Below are positions 9,286 through 17,210 of a stretch of 64,000 nucleotides of DNA, in pieces. This DNA comes from Streptococcus oralis ATCC 35037. GTDB taxonomy: Bacteria; Bacillota; Bacilli; Lactobacillales; Streptococcaceae. The stretch covers positions 884,001 through 948,000 of the forward strand of contig NZ_LR134336.1 in the NCBI RefSeq assembly GCF_900637025.1. The letters are read 5' to 3'. Every line of letters starts with the position of its first letter. Positions within the stretch are counted from its first letter, which is position 1. The notes under the pieces were generated by a model. That model was not told where the DNA came from. It did no database searches and saw nothing but the letters and a program-made list of their open reading frames with translations. The translations under genes were made by a program, and so were the position numbers.

Positions 9286-9933
9286 GTGGAAATTAATTTT
9301 AGAGGATTAGATGTTGCTTATTTTGATGTGTTAGAGATGGGAGAGAAAAAGTACGTTCTTGATTCCAACTCCACAACACCAAAGAGTTATTATTGGGGAC
9401 TTTCCCCTGAAACTCTTGAAGTTGATTTGATAGAACTCGATAGTCAGAATAAAAATTTTGATAAAAAAATTAAGATGGGTCCTTCAGGAATGCGTATGGT
9501 ATCTATTGGTTTTGGTCTTCTTTCGTATAGAGTAGTAACATCAATTTTTAGATATTATGATATTAGTCATAATCTATATTTAAAAGTATCTTTATTTCCT
9601 ATATCTATTTTGGTAGCTTATATTGTCTATCAAAGTATTTTAATCAAATCAAGGAAGGAAATTTCAAGTCGTTTATCGCAGGAGAAGAAGAGGTTTAAAA
9701 TAGTCTTTCAGAATAATAAGAAAAAAAGACAATTCCATGCCTATCTATTTCTCATTTTACATACAATTGCTTTCTCTATTTATATGGGAGAAGATGATGG
9801 AACAGAAGCTGCAATTCTAGTGTTGAATGGTTTGTTGGCCTATCTATTTATTTGGATTGAATCTGGCGTTATTCCATTGACTTATGCTTATCAAAAGAAA
9901 TACCTAGAATTTAAAGAAGTGAAAAAGGTATAA
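9286..9933 (+). CDS. Membrane immunity protein, third paralogue
   Basis: About 215 aa, same family (VEINFRG start, KYVLDSNSTTPKSYYWG, two hydrophobic pairs, EAAILVLNG near the end). GTG 9286 is preferred because it places the N-terminus level with the paralogues; TTG 9274 lies within the toxin-tail scar. No strong ribosome site is visible because the scar has replaced it, so expression may be weak or depend on upstream translation. Role by position and homology: immunity against a membrane-acting LXG tip. Confidence 0.6.
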   Translation: MEINFRGLDVAYFDVLEMGEKKYVLDSNSTTPKSYYWGLSPETLEVDLIELDSQNKNFDKKIKMGPSGMRMVSIGFGLLSYRVVTSIFRYYDISHNLYLKVSLFPISILVAYIVYQSILIKSRKEISSRLSQEKKRFKIVFQNNKKKRQFHAYLFLILHTIAFSIYMGEDDGTEAAILVLNGLLAYLFIWIESGVIPLTYAYQKKYLEFKEVKKV

Positions 9934-9947
9934 TATAACTTATAATA

Positions 9948-10099
9948 AAATTCAGAAAGTGTTTGGGTTGTAGTAGTAAAAGATGGAGATAAATTTTAGA
10001 AATTCTAACATTGGTTGCTATCAAATAGTTGAAATAGATGGGCATTCTCAGAAATATATTATGGATACTAGCACTCTGAAACCTAAGAGATACTGTTAG
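9948..10099 (+). pseudogene. Toxin-tail scar plus truncated immunity gene
   Basis: A short toxin-tail scar is followed by ATG 9983 and 38 codons almost identical to the start of the 7827 gene. The TGG of the YCWG motif has become TAG at 10097, and homology then stops. This is a dead fourth copy of the immunity gene. Confidence 0.8.
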
Positions 10100-10188
10100 G
10101 GGTTATTCCAATTGATGTATTTTATAATAATCAACAACTTTTTTTCGACCGAATTTGAGGAATTAAACTAGCTTACGAAGGAGTGTAT

Positions 10189-10488
10189 ATGTCAAAAATT
10201 TTACCTATAGGAAGTATTGTGTATCTCAATAAAGGAAATCAGAAATTGATGATTTTGAATCGGGGAGTTACTATTCATCAAAATAAGCAAGATGTTTTAT
10301 TTGATTACTCAGCAGCTATCTACCCGATGGGTTTAAATCCTGATCAATTATTTTATTTCAATCATGAAGATGTGGATCGAATTGTATTTAAAGGATACTC
10401 TGACGAGGAAGAAGATCGATTTGTGGAGCTTTATCTACAATGGCTAGAAGAAAACAAGGAAAAGGTAGTGAAAGGAAGAACAAAATAG
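10189..10488 (+). CDS. DUF4176 protein, short form
   Basis: 99 aa made only of a DUF4176 core: LPIGSIVYLNKG, LMILNRG, FDYSAAIYPMG, then IVFKGYSDEEEDRF. It lacks the N-terminal domain of the long forms. ATG 10189 follows GAAGGAG; the in-frame GTG 10183 is within that site. Its close relative at 12840 ends with the same 19 residues (LYLQWLEENKEKVVKGRTK). It closes module A, after the immunity genes, so it may be an adaptor for the toxin family rather than immunity. It is followed by a weak 5-bp hairpin (AGTAT/ATACT) with a T run. Confidence 0.7.
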   Translation: MSKILPIGSIVYLNKGNQKLMILNRGVTIHQNKQDVLFDYSAAIYPMGLNPDQLFYFNHEDVDRIVFKGYSDEEEDRFVELYLQWLEENKEKVVKGRTK

Positions 10489-10602
10489 TATCATTTTTAT
10501 ACTTTTTTTACCAGAGTAGCTTCACAGAATCGGTTGTCGGAGTGGATGAGTACAACTACTTCACCAGCCGAGAAGGCTATCGTATTAAGCTTATCAGTGA
10601 AT

Positions 10603-10634
10603 AAAAGCGAGTCATTTGACTTGCTTTTATTTTT
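10603..10634 (+). terminator. Copied essC terminator
   Basis: Identical to the 12-bp hairpin at 4817. Here it ends module A transcription after the short DUF4176 gene. Confidence 0.8.
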
Positions 10635-10675
10635 AGGGTTCTTTCCCAATCCTTATGGTAAAACATTGGAATTTT

Positions 10676-10684
10676 TGATATAAT
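10676..10684 (+). promoter_or_regulatory. Copied module promoter (extended -10)
   Basis: TGATATAAT, the exact copy of 4890-4898, is placed before the truncated DUF5082 gene. It can still drive the remnant toxin and the downstream immunity gene. Confidence 0.65.
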
Positions 10685-10710
10685 TAGAAAAAAAGTGGAG
10701 AAGTTTATGT

Positions 10711-11007
10711 ATGGGACGATACGATAGTGCTATTGCGAATTGTCATGCACAAATCCGTTGGATTCGTTTGGATATACGTACTTATGAGAATAAGATAAGA
10801 CGGTTGGAATCTGCGAATGATTGTATCCAGAGTCAGATGGATGTTGTTAGTAAAAACAAGACTTCTGCGAGTGATTTGAATAAGCACTCTACAACTGATT
10901 TTCAAGGGACTTGTCGGGAAGATTTTAATAAAACGTTAGCAGGAATTTCCGATGCGATTACAACTTGGTTGACAGATACAGAAATGAATCGTAGAGGCCT
11001 TAACTAG
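10711..11007 (+). pseudogene. Truncated DUF5082-like gene fused to LXG sequence
   Basis: The first 94 codons match the gene at 4925 (one R-to-C change). After the codons for TEMNR the sequence jumps into the middle of the LXG gene in another frame and stops after four foreign codons. The rest of DUF5082, the WXG100-like gene, the long DUF4176 gene and the first ~98 LXG codons are lost. The protein keeps most of its helices but is unlikely to work as a targeting partner. Confidence 0.85.
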
Positions 11008-12158
11008 CTTGAAGCAGAGTGTGGATGGTCTCCATTCCTCCATTGTCAGGGATATGGATGCGACGAATAAATATTATACGAAAATTTCTGACTTGATCTC
11101 ACTGAAAGCTCCCAGTAAGGATAAGTTGAGTCGGGCTATTGAGGCGTCGAAACAGTCGCTTTCAGAGACGGAGAAGCGCCTGGCTGCCTTCAATGGCAAG
11201 CAGGCCACAAGTGAGTTAGATGCGATTTTAAACAATCAAAATAAGGGCTTAACGAAGGTGAGTGGGACGGTTACCATGGCCAGCCCTTATCGTAATCCTG
11301 AAGCGCTAGCTATCTATCGTAATCCTCATTTCAAGAAGGTGGCAAACCGCTATCACCAGAAAGTGGATAGTCTAGCAAGGGCTTACTTCCAGAAGAATCA
11401 TCCAGGCGTTGCATTTGACAAGGACAAGGCAGGGATTGAGGAATTGCAGGCTCTTGCGAGGGAGGTGACTAAGAAGGCGGAGTATGGAGGGGAAGGAAAA
11501 AATCAAACTTACACGTTAGAGGAAGCCGTGAAAGATTTCGCTGAAGGCTTGACGCCAAGCGAATTTTCTAAAGAAACTATAGGAGCTTTTTTGGATCATG
11601 TTAAAGGGAAAGTTATTGAGGAATCTAAAAATATAGGTCGTTCACTGGCGGCGACTTTGCAACCGCGTGATGCTGCAGGAAGATTTATAAAAGATAGTTC
11701 AAAAATGAGAAATTGGCTAACTAGCACGCTGAAAAAAAATACCGAATTCTACCAGTAAAGTTCTTGGAAATGATGCTAAATGGGGTGGAAGAGGACTTGT
11801 TGGTCTAGGAATGTGGTCAGAAGGAAGTGAGCATTATAAAGAATACCATAATGTTGGTAGAGCAGTTAGTTATGGCTTAACGGCTGGAACAGCTGGCTGG
11901 GTAGCCGGTCTTGCTGTGGATTCAGCTTTGGCTGGAGCAGCTACAGGTTTACTTCCAATTGTAGTTGGTGTAGGAGCAGCTGTTGTAGTTGGTTCTGCTG
12001 TTTCTGTAGGTGTAAAAGCTCTGTATAAAAATGTGAAACCATTTAGAGCTGTAGTTGATGGTGCAGGAGATCTTTTAAACGGAATAGGAAAAGGAATATC
12101 TAATATCGGAAAATCATTTAGCAATCCACTTAAAGCAATTAAAGGAGTTTTTGGATAA
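10994..12158 (+). pseudogene. LXG toxin remnant with hydrophobic tip, frameshifted
   Basis: Bases 10994-11489 copy 6552-7047 of the family A toxin, so the first ~98 codons are missing. A new tip follows (from GEGKNQTYTLEEAV). The first frame runs from TTG 11009 to a stop at 11756-11758. The second frame, read continuously upstream of ATG 11811, gives a Gly/Ala-rich membrane segment (~11870-12010) and ends in KAIKGVFG. An 8-A tract (11732-11739) lies where the frames meet: removing one A joins them. The whole tip resembles a pore-forming glycine-zipper toxin. Without its LXG N-terminus it should not be exported as it stands. Confidence 0.75.
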
Positions 12159-12838
12159 TGGAAAAAAAAGATAAATATGTAGCCCGTGTAGTAGGTAGAC
12201 TAGACAATCGTTATTATTTAATAGAAGTCCATAACCGTCTTTATGTAATAGATTATTTTAATCCAAATGACATCCGAAATTATTTGTGGGGATTTTTTCC
12301 AAAACATTTTTCAAGTTATAATATTTATGATGTTACAGATAGATCAGATAGATATAAAATTAAGCCTAATCCAAAATGGTTATCTGTTTTTAAAAGTATC
12401 AATGCTAGTAGTTTTATCAGTTTAGTGGTAGCATTGTGGTTATTGTTCTTTCCACCTACTTTTGCTCATAATGATAAAATCCCTCAGTTTTGGCTTCCGA
12501 TTTTAGTTGTATTTGTTGTAGGTCTGCTACTGATTATTACTTTTTTAAATTTAGGCTTGGATAAAAGCATTGACCTTGAACAATTAGACCATAAAATAAT
12601 AAGCCCTACTACAGTAATTAAATCTGAGAAAACATATTTACCTGAAAAATTAGCAAAATTTATTTTCTTTGTTTTAGGATTATCTGCTTGCTTTATAGTC
12701 GGAATACTCACATCAAATTATTTTACATTATTCTTCTTCACTTTTGTTGGGGGATATGCTTTGATATTGTACCCTTATTTTATAGAAATAATACTAAACA
12801 AATATAAGTTTCAAATTAAAAATACACAGGAGGCATAA
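12158..12838 (+). CDS. Membrane immunity protein for the second family A tip
   Basis: 226 aa with four predicted membrane segments in two pairs. The soluble N-terminus (YYLIEVHNRLYVIDYF, then NYLWGFFPKHF) is a distant match to the YYWGxxP family at 7827. The ATG overlaps the toxin stop (TAATG), so it is coupled to the toxin tip. Divergence parallels that of the toxin tip, as expected for a cognate pair. Immunity is inferred from position and topology. Confidence 0.65.
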   Translation: MEKKDKYVARVVGRLDNRYYLIEVHNRLYVIDYFNPNDIRNYLWGFFPKHFSSYNIYDVTDRSDRYKIKPNPKWLSVFKSINASSFISLVVALWLLFFPPTFAHNDKIPQFWLPILVVFVVGLLLIITFLNLGLDKSIDLEQLDHKIISPTTVIKSEKTYLPEKLAKFIFFVLGLSACFIVGILTSNYFTLFFFTFVGGYALILYPYFIEIILNKYKFQIKNTQEA

Positions 12839-12839
12839 A

Positions 12840-13133
12840 ATGTTATTACCATTAGGAAGTATTGTTTACCTAGCAGATGGTAACCAGAAAGTTGTGATTA
12901 TTGGTCGTGGAATGATTGTTAATCAGGAGGGAACAGATGTTGTTTTTGACTATACAGGCTCTGTTTTTCCAGACGGTCTCAATCCAGAAGAGATTTATTA
13001 TTTTAACGAAGAAGATATTGACGAAGTCATATTTGAAGGTTACCGTAATGATGAGGAAGAACGCTATGCAAAGCTTTATCTACAGTGGTTGGAGGAAAAC
13101 AAGGAGAAAGTGGTAAAAGGAAGAACGAAATAG
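12840..13133 (+). CDS. DUF4176 protein, short form (second copy)
   Basis: 97 aa: LPLGSIVYLADG, VVIIGRG, FDYTGSVFPDG, YYFNEEDIDEVIFEGY. This is the full DUF4176 core and a homologue of 10189 with an identical C-terminal tail. AGGAGG precedes the ATG. As in module A it follows the immunity gene and ends the module. The downstream sequence (TAGTATCATTTTTATAC, then a T-rich run and CC/AGAG) matches that after 10488, so gene end and breakpoint were duplicated together. Confidence 0.7.
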   Translation: MLLPLGSIVYLADGNQKVVIIGRGMIVNQEGTDVVFDYTGSVFPDGLNPEEIYYFNEEDIDEVIFEGYRNDEEERYAKLYLQWLEENKEKVVKGRTK

Positions 13134-13160
13134 TATCATTTTTATACTATTATTTTTACC

Positions 13161-13252
13161 AGAGTAGCTTTACAGAGTCCGTTGTCGGAGTGGATGAGTA
13201 CAACTACTTCACCAGCCGAGAAGGCTATCGTATTAAGCTTATCAGCGAATAA
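13161..13252 (+). repeat. Third copy of the essC 3' end
   Basis: Corresponds to essC 4727-4818 with a few silent changes and keeps the stop codon; the encoded 29 residues are unchanged. It begins at the same base as the 10513 copy. It forms the border between the duplicated family A module and module B. Confidence 0.95.
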
Positions 13253-13282
13253 AAGCGAGTCATTTGACTTGCTTTTATTTTT
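13251..13282 (+). terminator. Third copy of the essC terminator
   Basis: Same AAAAGCGAGTCA/TGACTTGCTTTT hairpin and T run, between the copied essC stop codon and the module B promoter. Confidence 0.8.
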
Positions 13283-13311
13283 CATTCCTTATGGTAAAAC
13301 ATCAAAATTTT

Positions 13312-13320
13312 TGATATAAT
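13312..13320 (+). promoter_or_regulatory. Extended -10 promoter of module B
   Basis: TGATATAAT lies 38 bases before the module B start codon. The sequence around it has diverged from the other two copies, but the extended -10 is kept, which supports its use. Confidence 0.7.
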
Positions 13321-13358
13321 TCTATTAACTGTAAGATTTAGTCAAAAGAGGTATAAAG

Positions 13359-13787
13359 ATGAGTGATTTTGAAGAAAAGCGGCTTGCTAGTAATGCTTAT
13401 AATCGAGCGCAAGCGAGTCGCTATGAAAGTTTGGCGAATCAGTACCAGAAAGCATACGATAAGAAAAAAGCAGAGATTGAGAAGTTAGAATCTGCTAGAA
13501 AAGAACTTTCTAAGCAAATTCAATCCTATAGTGAGTTCCGCAATACAGTTTCTCAATACTCTACAACTATTTCTACAGATACCTTTAAAGGGACAAGACG
13601 TGATACATTTGATAAGACTTTATCGAAAATTGCGACGACGATGAATACGCATCAAAATGATCATGAAATGAATTTGGCGAAGTTGGATGCAGAGATCGCA
13701 AAGCGAAAATTGGAGCTAGGCGATTTAGGTGGTGCTATTGGAAGTGCTTGGAATGCGGTTGAAAGCTTCTTGGCAGCTATTTTTTAG
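13359..13787 (+). CDS. DUF5082/YwqH-like LXG partner, module B
   Basis: 142 aa, coiled-coil-rich (KKKAEIEKLESARKEL), with the family segment FKGTRRDTFDKTL followed by more helices and a short hydrophobic C-terminus. It is a diverged homologue of 4925 and is placed first in module B. Predicted to bind the LXG helices of the toxin at 14797. The ATG follows AGAGGTATAAAG. Confidence 0.8.
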   Translation: MSDFEEKRLASNAYNRAQASRYESLANQYQKAYDKKKAEIEKLESARKELSKQIQSYSEFRNTVSQYSTTISTDTFKGTRRDTFDKTLSKIATTMNTHQNDHEMNLAKLDAEIAKRKLELGDLGGAIGSAWNAVESFLAAIF

Positions 13788-13799
13788 GGAGTAGGATAG

Positions 13800-14093
13800 A
13801 TGGATAAAATAGGAATCAGTTCGGCTTCTTGGCAACGTGTTGTTACCTCAGCACGGACTAAGGTCGCATCTGTATCAGACATTCAAGTGACAAAGATTGG
13901 AAAAACTACCTTGAATCGGATGAAATCTTTTGAGACCCTTCAAGAACAAGCGAAAAAAATTCTGAGTGATTATAAGGATTTTGAAATGGAGCGTACTTCT
14001 CAAATGATTACGGTTGGTGAGAAGATTGTGGCTGATGATAAAGCTATGGCCGGTCAGTTTGATAAGAATACAGCCAATGTGAGGTTTAAGTAA
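13800..14093 (+). CDS. WXG100-like small LXG partner, module B
   Basis: 97 aa, helical, with SASWQRVVTSA near the N-terminus and VGEKIVADDKAMAGQFD near the end; it aligns in length and ending with 5328. It lies 12 bases after the DUF5082 gene behind GGGAGTAGG, and its last base is shared with the next ATG. Role as export partner of the family B LXG protein is inferred from module order. Confidence 0.7.
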   Translation: MDKIGISSASWQRVVTSARTKVASVSDIQVTKIGKTTLNRMKSFETLQEQAKKILSDYKDFEMERTSQMITVGEKIVADDKAMAGQFDKNTANVRFK

Positions 14094-14797
14094 TGGTTCA
14101 ATACGATAAGAATAAGATTTTTACAAGTATTATTACTAGCCGTACGAGAGAGACATTCGAAGTAGATGATACTTTGATTCAACTTGGTCAACAATTAGGA
14201 ATGCGTCCGCAGATTTTGAAGGGACTCTATAAGGCTCTGAGAAAACTGGAGGATATCTATGAGTATGTGCCAAGTTTCGGTGCAACTTTTACTTGTCATT
14301 TTGATTATGAGAACCAGGAAGCTCAGATCCATTATAATCAACTAGATCAACTATTTTCCATCACGGATTTACAGGATTTTATGGGGATTGTGGACAGTGT
14401 CTACAGTCCTATTTATCCTTTAGGTTCTGTTGTTGAGCTAGATTTGGAGCTCTTACCAGAGGAACTCCAGAAGAGCTTAGCGGAGGGGCCAGGACCACTC
14501 GTTACGATTTCAGGCCGTAAGATGCCTCTTCAAGAAGGATTTGATGACTATGTGGTAGACTACTTGGCTCGCATCTGGCCCTTGGGTGAGATGCCTGGAA
14601 TGGATGCTTTTTTCGTTAGTAACATGATGATTGAGCGGCTTCGTTTTGAAGGTTACAGTGACGATTGGGAAAGTCAGTTCACAGAGGATGTTTTACGTGC
14701 GACTCAGCTCTCCCATCAACAAGTCTCGACTGCCTTTATGCGCAGTGAGGATTTTGTTCGGTATTATGAGCCGTATTTAAACACGGAGGAAGGCTAA
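14093..14797 (+). CDS. DUF4176 protein, long form, module B (putative LXG chaperone)
   Basis: 234 aa. The N-terminal half matches the long form at 5618 (for example PQILKGLYKAL, then a FxxxVDSVYSPIYPLGSVVELD junction). The C-terminal half is DUF4176: VTISGRK, DYLARIWPLG, RLRFEGYSDDWESQF. The stop codon overlaps the LXG start (TAATG). A truncated copy of its last ~85 codons precedes the second family B toxin at 18128, so it is normally inherited with the toxin. Confidence 0.75.
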   Translation: MVQYDKNKIFTSIITSRTRETFEVDDTLIQLGQQLGMRPQILKGLYKALRKLEDIYEYVPSFGATFTCHFDYENQEAQIHYNQLDQLFSITDLQDFMGIVDSVYSPIYPLGSVVELDLELLPEELQKSLAEGPGPLVTISGRKMPLQEGFDDYVVDYLARIWPLGEMPGMDAFFVSNMMIERLRFEGYSDDWESQFTEDVLRATQLSHQQVSTAFMRSEDFVRYYEPYLNTEEG

Positions 14798-16911
14798 TGG
14801 GATTTTATGTAGATATTGCGGAGCTTCAGAAAGCCCAAGAGGCCTATATGAAGATGGTCGCAACTGCTCAGAGTCAGTTGGATACCGCTAAAAATGGGAT
14901 GAATGCCATCATCACCAGTAATTCCATGCATGGAGAAGTTGGGAAAGCGATTACGAATGAAATCAATAATGTTCATAACCCCGTGATTGTTGGCTTAAAG
15001 AATGGCTTAGAATTTCTAGGTTCTGAGTTTTCCAAGACGATCACGGATTTTCAGAATCTTGTTGGCGAAACCTCTGCAACGGCAGTTTTAGCAGAAGAAA
15101 CTTTGGATGATGCGGTCAAGAAGCTAAATGAAGCCGATGAAAAGCATAAGGTGATGGATACCAATTTCAAGAGTATCTATGATGGTATTTCGAGTCTCTA
15201 TCGTCTGAGTGCTCCCTTAAGCAGCACCTTCTATACCAATACCCAGACAGCCCGGAAGTATGTTCAAGATACGAAGAATAAGGTCAATGCCTTTGATAAG
15301 ATGACGACAACCAGCAGTGCGGAGCAACTTTTTAGTGCTTTAAGTAGCCAGATGGCAGCTGCTGGAAGAGTGAAGAGTCTGAGTTATAGTGATCCTATTT
15401 TGACCGACTTTGTGGCGCATGAAGATCTCGGTAAAGCGATTTATGAGATGGATCAGCAGTATGCGAAAGCCAAGGCAGAAGCGATTGAGGCTGCTAAACG
15501 CAAGGCAGAACAAGAAGCCGCTGAGCGAGAAGCTTCTTATCGCCGTCATCACCCCGTCCAAGCCTGGCTGAAGGATCGCTCGAATGGGATTGGTTCCTGG
15601 TGGGGCGATGTTGTTGAGGGAACACGAAATCTGCCTATTCCACAGGACTTGAAAGATACACTCCTGTTTGCGGAAGGTTTTATTGGTTCAGCTGGAAGTA
15701 TGGTTTCAGATACTGCCATCGGAGCTGTAGATTTGACTCAGATCATTGGCATTGCTAGTATTGATGGCGTCAATCGCTTAACAGGAGGTCGAACTCCAGA
15801 GTGGATGAAGCGGGACTTGCAAGGAACGGCAGATAACCTGTCTAGCCTTGCGGAGTTAGGAGTAGGAACTTACACTGCTCTGACGGATCCAGGAGCGGCT
15901 CAGCGTGGTCAGGATCCCAATGCTAGTTATGCGGATAAGGCAGCTTATCGTGCTCAGGAGACAGGGAAAGCCCTCTGGGATAAAGTTACCCATATGGATG
16001 CCTATGATGCAGGAGGCTTGACCTTTGAGATTGCCAGTCTTTTTGTCGGTCCAGCAGCTGTAGGTAAGATGGCTAAGGGCACGAAACTCGGAGCTAAGGC
16101 AGCTGAGATGATTCAGTTAGCCAAGAACAGTACCAAGGCAAGAATTCTCGCAAATGTCGAAAAATGGGGATCAAAGGTTGACAATATCCTAGCGAAGAGC
16201 AATAATGTCATTGGAAAATTTGGCGAGAAATTATTAGACACCCGAATCCCAGTCGGCATTCGTAAAAAGGCATTTGCCTTTGCGGGAGGTATGGGCTCAA
16301 TGCCTACCTTCAGCGTTGAGAGTAAGACTCTGCGTGAGGTTAGACAGTTCTTTAGTAAACATGCGGATGATGTAGTGAGAGTGGCAGAGAAGCCCTTTGA
16401 TAAAGAGCGGATTCTTGAAAATATTAGGCAAAGTCGACTTGCACGGGAAAGTTCGAAGTTTGGGGAGTATTTAAGAAAAGAAAATCAAATTAAATACCCT
16501 ACAGGTATTGATGGTAGTGTAAAAATAATAGAGAAGGCTGACCTTCCATCATGGATTGTGGATTCATTTCAGGATGGACAATATCGGACGGTAGTGACAA
16601 CAGAAGAAGTAACTGTTTATCGTACATTTGGAGGACACTCTGATGCTGGAGGAGGTTTTGTAACTTCCAGCCCTTCAAAAAATAGAATTCAAGCGAAGAT
16701 TGATACTGCATTACTTCCCGAATGGAAAAATACTCGAATGTATGAAGTAGAGATTCGAATTCCTAAAGGAGAAACACTGAGTATTGGAAAAGTTGCGCCG
16801 CAGAAGATTTCTTTATCAGGGACTGTGCTGAAAGGTGGTGCTGACCAAATATTATTACCGCAAGACTGGCCATTAGAATGGATTTCGGATTTTAGAATAG
16901 TTCCTAATTGA
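14797..16911 (+). CDS. LXG toxin (family B) with ADP-ribosyltransferase-like tip
   Basis: 704 aa. Residues 1-200 are the LXG helical domain. A Lys/Ala/Glu-rich helix (~218-245) leads to a conserved pre-toxin region (~250-520) with hydrophobic and Gly-rich segments that is repeated through the array. The tip (~521-704) is unique. It has TVYRTFGG followed by GGGFVTSSPS, then VEIRIPKGE and a GGADQILLP segment, which resembles small ADP-ribosyltransferase-fold toxins of the polymorphic toxin world. The residues that would bind NAD cannot be fixed by eye, so the enzymatic call is tentative. Two small genes follow as immunity candidates. Confidence 0.8.
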   Translation: MGFYVDIAELQKAQEAYMKMVATAQSQLDTAKNGMNAIITSNSMHGEVGKAITNEINNVHNPVIVGLKNGLEFLGSEFSKTITDFQNLVGETSATAVLAEETLDDAVKKLNEADEKHKVMDTNFKSIYDGISSLYRLSAPLSSTFYTNTQTARKYVQDTKNKVNAFDKMTTTSSAEQLFSALSSQMAAAGRVKSLSYSDPILTDFVAHEDLGKAIYEMDQQYAKAKAEAIEAAKRKAEQEAAEREASYRRHHPVQAWLKDRSNGIGSWWGDVVEGTRNLPIPQDLKDTLLFAEGFIGSAGSMVSDTAIGAVDLTQIIGIASIDGVNRLTGGRTPEWMKRDLQGTADNLSSLAELGVGTYTALTDPGAAQRGQDPNASYADKAAYRAQETGKALWDKVTHMDAYDAGGLTFEIASLFVGPAAVGKMAKGTKLGAKAAEMIQLAKNSTKARILANVEKWGSKVDNILAKSNNVIGKFGEKLLDTRIPVGIRKKAFAFAGGMGSMPTFSVESKTLREVRQFFSKHADDVVRVAEKPFDKERILENIRQSRLARESSKFGEYLRKENQIKYPTGIDGSVKIIEKADLPSWIVDSFQDGQYRTVVTTEEVTVYRTFGGHSDAGGGFVTSSPSKNRIQAKIDTALLPEWKNTRMYEVEIRIPKGETLSIGKVAPQKISLSGTVLKGGADQILLPQDWPLEWISDFRIVPN

Positions 16912-16943
16912 TGGATTATCAATAATTGAGGGAGAAAAGAGAT

Positions 16944-17210
16944 ATGACAAGTAGTTTAAAGCGAATTGCTGAAAAAATTGTTTTTATTATTGAAGAAGAG
17001 TACCCCAAACAAAAAAGTGTTACAGGCTCAATTCAAAGTATTTATCAATTAGCAAATGAAATTATAGAAAGTGGAGAAGTAGCAAAAAACATAAATCTTA
17101 AAAGTCTAGTTAGAATGTTTGCAGATGAGACAACGCATTATCAAAGTGAGATCATTTACTTACTTCAAGATTTAGATAAGGAATTGAAAAAGAATGAACA
17201 TAAAAGATAG
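16944..17210 (+). CDS. Small helical protein, candidate immunity (ART-like tip)
   Basis: 88 aa from ATG 16944 behind GGGAG; TTG 16926 would add six residues without a better site. It is predicted helical and charged, with no membrane segment, and I do not recognise a family. It follows the toxin at 14797 by 32 bases and overlaps the SseB-like gene by 17 bases. As the first gene after the toxin it is the leading cognate immunity candidate. Confidence 0.6.
   Translation: MTSSLKRIAEKIVFIIEEEYPKQKSVTGSIQSIYQLANEIIESGEVAKNINLKSLVRMFADETTHYQSEIIYLLQDLDKELKKNEHKR

Larger units (their letters stand above)
10513..10993 (+). repeat. Duplicated block: essC tail, terminator, promoter, DUF5082 start
   Basis: These 481 bases copy 4727-5207 with only a few changes (constant offset of 5786). 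The block holds the last 30 codons of essC, its terminator, the module promoter and most of the DUF5082 gene. It breaks off at 10993 and continues at once as LXG sequence copied from 6552. The same essC breakpoint (4727) is used by the third copy at 13161. Confidence 0.95.

Noticed and set aside
11870..12124. Minus-strand Pro/Ala-rich frame opposite the hydrophobic tip
   Set aside because: Antisense artefact of Gly/Ala/Val codons in the toxin tip.
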